Below are positions 4,434 to 8,245 of a stretch of 8,245 nucleotides of DNA, one piece after another; positions within the stretch are counted from its first letter, which is position 1, and each line of letters starts with the position of its first letter. Origin of the DNA: an uncultured Verrucomicrobia subdivision 3 bacterium (lineage in GTDB: Bacteria; Verrucomicrobiota; Verrucomicrobiae; Limisphaerales; UBA11358); assembly GCA_903847285.1 (NCBI GenBank), contig CAINDH010000231.1:1-8245 (forward strand), written 5' to 3'. The notes under the pieces are model-generated. The model worked only from the letters and a program-made list of their open reading frames with translations. It did no database searches and was not told where the DNA came from. Made by a program: the position numbers and the translations under genes.

Positions 4434-7244
4434 ATGCTCGCACCCAAGGCGCAATATAATCTTGGAGACGCCAAGAAATATTTTAAGGAACATCTGGCGG
4501 TCGGCGATTATTACGCCGTAGGGCAAACCGTCCCCGGCCATTGGTTCGGTCAGGGTGCTGCCGAACTTGGACTGAATGGCATCACCACCGGCGACGAGTT
4601 CACCCGCCTGTGTGAAAATCTTCATCCGCAGACCGGCGAACGGCTGACGCTCCGACAAAAGACCACGCGGACCGAGCTGGGTGCGGATGGCAAGGAACGC
4701 GAGACGGCCAATCGCCGGGTGTTTTACGATTTTACATTCTCACCGCCCAAATCGGTCTCCATCGCCGCGCTGATGGGTGACGACTCGCGAATCATCGAGG
4801 CACATGAGCAGGCGGTGACGTTGGCCATGAATCAATTGCAAGCCTTCGCCGCAACTCGTGTGCGCAAAAACAACCAATGCACCGACCGGCAGACGGGCAA
4901 TCTTGTGGCCGCGATGTTCCGGCATGACACGTCGCGGGCACTGGATCCGCACCTGCACACGCACTGCATCGTGTTCAACGCCACGTTTGACGCCATCGAA
5001 AAACAATGGAAGGCATTGCAAAACCACGAAATGTTCGCCGCCCAGAAGTTTGTCGAGAATGTCTATTACCATGAACTCACGCGCGAACTGGTGAAGTTTG
5101 GTTATCAGATTGAAAACAAACCGCGCGGCGATTTTGAAATCAAAGGCGTTGCGCCGGCACTGATTGAAAGATTTTCCAAGCGGCATCGGCAGATTGACCA
5201 GCAGACCAGGGAACTTCTGGCACGCGAGCCGAACAAGGCTGAAGGCAACCTTGCCGCCATCCGCGAGAACATCGCGCACAAGGAACGCCCCCGGAAAATA
5301 CGGGACATCGGTTTGGAGAAACTGCAAACCGTGTGGGGCAGTCAAATGACGGCGGATGAAATATCATCGTTGCACCGTTTGACGGTGGCAAAATCTCCAG
5401 AGCTGGTTCCTAACGTGAAGGTTTCCGGGCAGGCGGTCGCCTGGGCTGAACAACATCTGTTTGAACGCCGCTCCATTGTTCATGAACATGAATTGTGGCG
5501 TCATGCGCTCGAACGCGCCCGAGGTCGGGATGTTTCATTGGCGGACATTCAAGCCGTCACGCGGCAGCGCGGCTATCTGCGATTTGACCAACATCCCGGC
5601 CAAGTTTCAACGCGCGAGCATCTCGAACGCGAGTTGCAAATTGTCTGCGCCGTCAGGCAGGGCATCAGTGATTGTTATCCACTGGTGTGGGAGCCAAAGC
5701 CGTATGATCCCAAGCTGGATGAGGAACAGCGTGAAGCCCTAGCCGCGCTGTTATCCAACCGCAACCGCGTCTCGGTCTTTCGCGGCGGTGCCGGCACGGG
5801 CAAAAGTTTTGTGCTGCGTGAACTGGTCGGGCAAATCCGCGATGGCGGGCGCGGCGTGGTCGTCCTCGCGCCGCAGCGCCAGCAGGTGCTGGACATGGAA
5901 CGCGACGGATTTCCGTCACCGGTCACCGTCGCCAGTTTTCTGGCCAGACGCGAACTGGCTGAAGGTGCCGCCGTCATTGTGGACGAAGCCGGCCAGCTTG
6001 GCGGCAAGACAATGTTGGAGTTGATCCGATTGGTGGTGCAGCGAAAGGCACGGCTGGTATTGTCGGGCGACACCCGGCAGCACGGTGCTGTCGAGGCGGG
6101 CGACGCGCTGAGGGCGATTGAAAAACACTCTGGCATCCGCCCCGTGGAATTGACGAATATCCGTCGCCAGAATCCCGCGCTGGCCAAATCCATCGAGGAA
6201 CGTCGGCGCATCCGGGAATACCGGCGGGCGGTCACGGAAGCGCGCGACGGCAAGTTCACCGAATCTTTCGAGCGGCTGGACAAAATGAAAACCATCGAGT
6301 CCTGCACCCTGGCTGACAAACATGAAAAGCTCACGGCGCGTTACTTGGAACTGGTAAAAGAGCATCAATCCACTGTGATCGTTTCCCAAAGTTGGAATGA
6401 GATCCATAAAGTGAATGACACCATTCGCGGCGCGCTCAAGCAGGACAAATTAATCGGTGAATCTGAAACTATGGTCACGTCATTTCAGCCGGTGGATTTG
6501 ACTGACGCGCAAAAACGGGATGCCCGTTCTTACACCACCGACACCGTGTTGGTGTTCAATCGCGATGTGCGCGGGTTCAAGGCTGGGGAATCAGCAAAGT
6601 TGAAACAAATTACGGACACGCATTTGCTGGTGGAAGCAGAGTCGCGGACGGTTTCCATTCCGCTCAAGCAACTGGACAAACTGACGGCCTGCCAGCGCAA
6701 GGAACTGGCATTGGCTTCTGGTGACCGGTTGCAACTCAAGGCCAATGGCCGTAGCGTAGAAAACCGGAAGCTGGTCAATGGCGAACTGGTGACGGTTAAG
6801 GCTGTCCAGCGTGATGGTCGCATCGCGCTGGCGGACGGTCGTGTGCTGGATAAAAACTTCCGGCAGTTTGTCCGGGGCTATGCCATCACGTCCTACGCCT
6901 CGCAGGGCAAGTCGGTGGATCAGGTGCTGTTTTCGGATTCAGCGGCGAAGGCGGCGACAAACCAGCAGCAATGGTATGTCACCATTTCGCGCGGCAAGAA
7001 AGGGATTCACATTTTTACCAGCGACAAGGAGCAGCTACGCGAGAATATCACGCGCAGCGGGGATCGGCTGTCGGTGCTGGATCTGCTGGCGGCGCATTAT
7101 CAAAACAACCCGCTTTATCGCCTGATCGCCAAACGTTGGGGCAAACGCGCGGCGGTGCTGATGACCAATAGCCGGCGGGCGCGGGAACACGAGGCGATTC
7201 GCCAGACGCAGCAGGTTTCAAAATCACGCGGCGTTCACGTTTGA
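4434..7244 (+). CDS. MobF-family conjugative relaxase-helicase (TrwC/TraI-like)
   Basis: A 936-residue DNA transfer protein, close in length to TrwC of R388 (966 aa). It would nick one strand at oriT, stay bound to the 5' end, and unwind the DNA for transfer. The N-terminal relaxase domain has the paired tyrosines D25-Y26-Y27 and the metal-binding triad H173-L-H175-T-H177. The superfamily I helicase part shows Walker A G451-GAGTGKS458, Walker B VD517E518AGQL, motif III G545-DTRQ, a motif V region TSYASQGKS (S820-Q824-K826), and motif VI WYVTISRG with R853. All key residues are present, so it should be functional. ATG 4434 is chosen because it gives the family's MLxxKxQYNL-type beginning; an open TTG start at 4407 would fall inside the promoter spacer. 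No coupling protein or secretion genes follow in the window, so the element may be mobilizable rather than self-transmissible. Confidence 0.95.
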   Translation: MLAPKAQYNLGDAKKYFKEHLAVGDYYAVGQTVPGHWFGQGAAELGLNGITTGDEFTRLCENLHPQTGERLTLRQKTTRTELGADGKERETANRRVFYDFTFSPPKSVSIAALMGDDSRIIEAHEQAVTLAMNQLQAFAATRVRKNNQCTDRQTGNLVAAMFRHDTSRALDPHLHTHCIVFNATFDAIEKQWKALQNHEMFAAQKFVENVYYHELTRELVKFGYQIENKPRGDFEIKGVAPALIERFSKRHRQIDQQTRELLAREPNKAEGNLAAIRENIAHKERPRKIRDIGLEKLQTVWGSQMTADEISSLHRLTVAKSPELVPNVKVSGQAVAWAEQHLFERRSIVHEHELWRHALERARGRDVSLADIQAVTRQRGYLRFDQHPGQVSTREHLERELQIVCAVRQGISDCYPLVWEPKPYDPKLDEEQREALAALLSNRNRVSVFRGGAGTGKSFVLRELVGQIRDGGRGVVVLAPQRQQVLDMERDGFPSPVTVASFLARRELAEGAAVIVDEAGQLGGKTMLELIRLVVQRKARLVLSGDTRQHGAVEAGDALRAIEKHSGIRPVELTNIRRQNPALAKSIEERRRIREYRRAVTEARDGKFTESFERLDKMKTIESCTLADKHEKLTARYLELVKEHQSTVIVSQSWNEIHKVNDTIRGALKQDKLIGESETMVTSFQPVDLTDAQKRDARSYTTDTVLVFNRDVRGFKAGESAKLKQITDTHLLVEAESRTVSIPLKQLDKLTACQRKELALASGDRLQLKANGRSVENRKLVNGELVTVKAVQRDGRIALADGRVLDKNFRQFVRGYAITSYASQGKSVDQVLFSDSAAKAATNQQQWYVTISRGKKGIHIFTSDKEQLRENITRSGDRLSVLDLLAAHYQNNPLYRLIAKRWGKRAAVLMTNSRRAREHEAIRQTQQVSKSRGVHV

Positions 7245-7271
7245 GAATCACGCCGCAAAAAGTTTCATCTT

Positions 7272-7283
7272 GCTGTGCACAGC
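7272..7283. repeat. Perfect 12-bp palindrome between relaxase and toxin gene
   Basis: GCTGTGCACAGC is its own reverse complement. It lies 28 bases after the relaxase stop and 22 bases before the toxin-antitoxin -35 box. It has no loop or T-run, so it is not a terminator; a dimeric-regulator site is possible. Confidence 0.5.
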
Positions 7284-7304
7284 GAAAACGGTGGGCAACC
7301 AGGT

Positions 7305-7333
7305 TTGACAGAGGTTCACACTTGTGTTAACCT
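7305..7333 (+). promoter_or_regulatory. Toxin-antitoxin promoter and palindromic operator
   Basis: TTGACA (7305-7310) is a perfect -35, followed after 17 bases by TAACCT (7328-7333) with a TGTGT extension just before it, an extended -10 candidate. Overlapping the -10 is an imperfect palindrome at 7313-7332: arms GGTTCACAC and GTGTTAACC, 9 bp each with one mismatched pair around a central TT. Toxin-antitoxin operons of this type are repressed by their antitoxin bound to such sites. The start of transcription would fall about at the ATG (7340), suggesting a leaderless message. Confidence 0.65.
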
Positions 7334-7339
7334 GTCGCA

Positions 7340-7687
7340 ATGTTGGAAGTCCAATATTACCGGACCGCAGCCGGAGCCTGTCCGGTGGAAGAGTTTCTGG
7401 ATTCGCTGAATGCGAAGCAGGTGCAAAAAGTCCTGTGGGCGCTGCGCGCCGTGCAAGAACTGCCGCGTGTGCCGCAACAGTATTTCAAGAAACTGGAGGG
7501 GCGCGATGATCTTTGGGAAGTGCGGGCGGAATTTGGCGGCGACGCCTTCCGGTTACTGGGCTTTTGGGATGTCGGGCGGTTGATCATCCTGACGAATGGT
7601 TTTGCGAAGAAAACGCAGAAAACCCCGGAACGCGAACTGGCGCTGGCGGAACAACGCAAGCGCGACTATTTGAGCCGAAAGAAATGA
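7340..7687 (+). CDS. higB: HigB/RelE-type toxin (phage Gp49-like family)
   Basis: A 115-residue protein of the RelE/ParE superfamily, Gp49-like branch. Family signatures are [11 protein letters not shown] (residues 52-62), the strand with R71 (AFRLLGFWD), and [11 protein letters not shown] (86-96) followed by the helix with [14 protein letters not shown]. These carry the basic residues that HigB toxins use for ribosome-dependent mRNA cleavage. Length is normal for the family. The toxin comes first in the operon, the reverse of most toxin-antitoxin pairs but usual for higBA, and its stop overlaps the antitoxin start (ATGA, 7684-7687), giving translational coupling. No Shine-Dalgarno sequence precedes ATG 7340, consistent with a leaderless transcript. 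A role in keeping the element in its host is inferred from context. The symbol is a family-level name. Confidence 0.88.
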   Translation: MLEVQYYRTAAGACPVEEFLDSLNAKQVQKVLWALRAVQELPRVPQQYFKKLEGRDDLWEVRAEFGGDAFRLLGFWDVGRLIILTNGFAKKTQKTPERELALAEQRKRDYLSRKK

Positions 7688-7977
7688 CTATGAAAAACGA
7701 CGTGGAAAATTACATCGAACGACGCAAACGCACCGACAAGACATTCGCCAAAGATTTTGAAACGGGCTATGCCGAGTTCAAGATTGGGCTGATGCTGCGG
7801 GAAGCCCGCGAACAGGCCGGTGTGACCCAGGAAAAACTGGCCCGGATCACCAAGACCAAGAAGTCGGCCATTTCCCGTCTGGAGAACCATGCCGAAGACG
7901 TGCGTTTGTCCACGGTGTCGCGAGTGGCGCGGGCGTTGGGCAAAGCCGTGCGAATTGAATTGGTGGAAGCGACCTGA
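7684..7977 (+). CDS. higA: HigA-type XRE-family antitoxin
   Basis: A 97-residue DNA-binding protein. A charged N-terminal part (residues 1-33) leads into an XRE/Cro helix-turn-helix at about 36-92: [20 protein letters not shown], then [31 protein letters not shown], with the recognition helix around KKSAISRLE. Such antitoxins bind and neutralise the upstream toxin and repress their own operon; the matching palindrome lies over the promoter at 7313-7332. The ATG at 7684 overlaps the toxin stop and is the natural coupled start; ATG 7690 two codons later is an alternative that changes nothing important. Downstream is a strong terminator, so the toxin and antitoxin form a closed two-gene operon. 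Confidence 0.9.
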   Translation: MTMKNDVENYIERRKRTDKTFAKDFETGYAEFKIGLMLREAREQAGVTQEKLARITKTKKSAISRLENHAEDVRLSTVSRVARALGKAVRIELVEAT

Positions 7978-8001
7978 GACGCACACCGAATTGAAACTTG
8001 T

Positions 8002-8040
8002 GCGGCCCGCTGGAATCATCCGGCGGGCCGCGTTGTTTTT
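8002..8040 (+). terminator. Intrinsic terminator after the toxin-antitoxin operon
   Basis: A 9-bp GC-only stem, GCGGCCCGC paired with GCGGGCCGC (8023-8031), is extended by a T-G wobble and two GC pairs to 12 bp around the loop AATCAT. It is followed by GTTGTTTTT. It begins 24 bases after the antitoxin stop and fits a Rho-independent terminator well. Confidence 0.88.
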
Positions 8041-8097
8041 GGATGGATGTAAAAGATGTGATGCCGCGCAAACTTGCGTCTGACTTCAGATCGCAGT

Positions 8098-8245
8098 ATG
8101 TGTTGGTGTGTGAAGCCGGTGGATTTCAATGCAGTGAAACGGCAGGAAGCGAACAGTCGTATGGCGGCTGTGCGCAGAGCCCGCCGTAGTCCGGCAGCAG
8201 CAGCGACCCAACAGCGACGGGCCTCACTGGTGGGCGACGGTGCGA
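8098..8245 (+). CDS. Possible partial ORF, Arg/Ala-rich, running off the end
   Basis: From ATG 8098 a frame stays open to the window edge, at least 49 residues. It starts MCWCVKPVDFNAVKRQEANS and becomes rich in Arg and Ala (MAAVRRARRSPAAAATQQRR). No family is recognised and there is no good ribosome site. It lies just past the terminator, so it would need its own promoter. GC-rich sequence often keeps frames open by chance, so this is weak. Confidence 0.2.
   Translation, partial: MCWCVKPVDFNAVKRQEANSRMAAVRRARRSPAAAATQQRRASLVGDGA

Noticed and set aside
5675..6334. 219-residue open frame on the - strand inside the relaxase helicase domain
   Set aside because: It is antisense to Walker A/B and motif III and is Ser/Arg-rich low-complexity; a shadow frame.
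1..8245. CRISPR array, insertion sequence or rRNA
   Set aside because: No regularly spaced repeats, transposase frames, terminal inverted repeats or rRNA-like sequence were seen.

Overview
The window looks like bacterial chromosome on the left joined to an integrated mobile element on the right. My best guess for the host is the Verrucomicrobiota or a neighbouring PVC lineage. That rests only on how the proteins read to me: an ATP-cone/nucleoside-kinase fusion, a small haem-binding CxxCH protein, and a MobF relaxase preceded by a small helix-turn-helix-like protein. No database search was possible.

Left part (about 1-2813): three genes on the + strand with strongly C-biased third positions. 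They are a P-loop nucleoside (uridine) kinase-like protein with an N-terminal ATP-cone, a membrane-anchored haem-binding-domain protein that starts 3 bases after the kinase stop, and a phospholipase/carboxylesterase-type alpha/beta hydrolase. They look like ordinary chromosomal genes with no obvious shared pathway.

Junction (2814-3586): mostly non-coding. It holds a probable broken small lipoprotein gene on the - strand, then the last 27 bases of a tRNA-Ser gene (- strand, 3379-3405). The rest of the tRNA is absent; the sequence to its right is unrelated. This is what the displaced end of a tRNA-targeting integration looks like. Next to it are a perfect-to-near-perfect 12-bp tandem repeat and a short open frame resembling the C-terminal tail of an integrase.

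Right part (3587-8040 and probably beyond): element genes with more balanced base use, all on the + strand. They are a small unknown ORF, a one-helix membrane protein, a DNA-binding-like protein, and a 936-residue TrwC/TraI-type (MobF) relaxase-helicase. A HigBA-like toxin-antitoxin pair follows, closed by a strong intrinsic terminator. The relaxase and the toxin-antitoxin pair each have a TTGACA promoter placed almost on the start codon, with a palindrome in or beside the spacer or -10. This suggests local repressor control and very short or absent 5' leaders.

Together the right part reads as one end of an integrative mobilizable element: relaxase for transfer, toxin-antitoxin for maintenance, tRNA-Ser 3' end as attachment site. 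No integrase body, coupling protein or type IV secretion gene is in the window; any such genes, and the reconstituted tRNA-Ser, would lie to the right of 8245.
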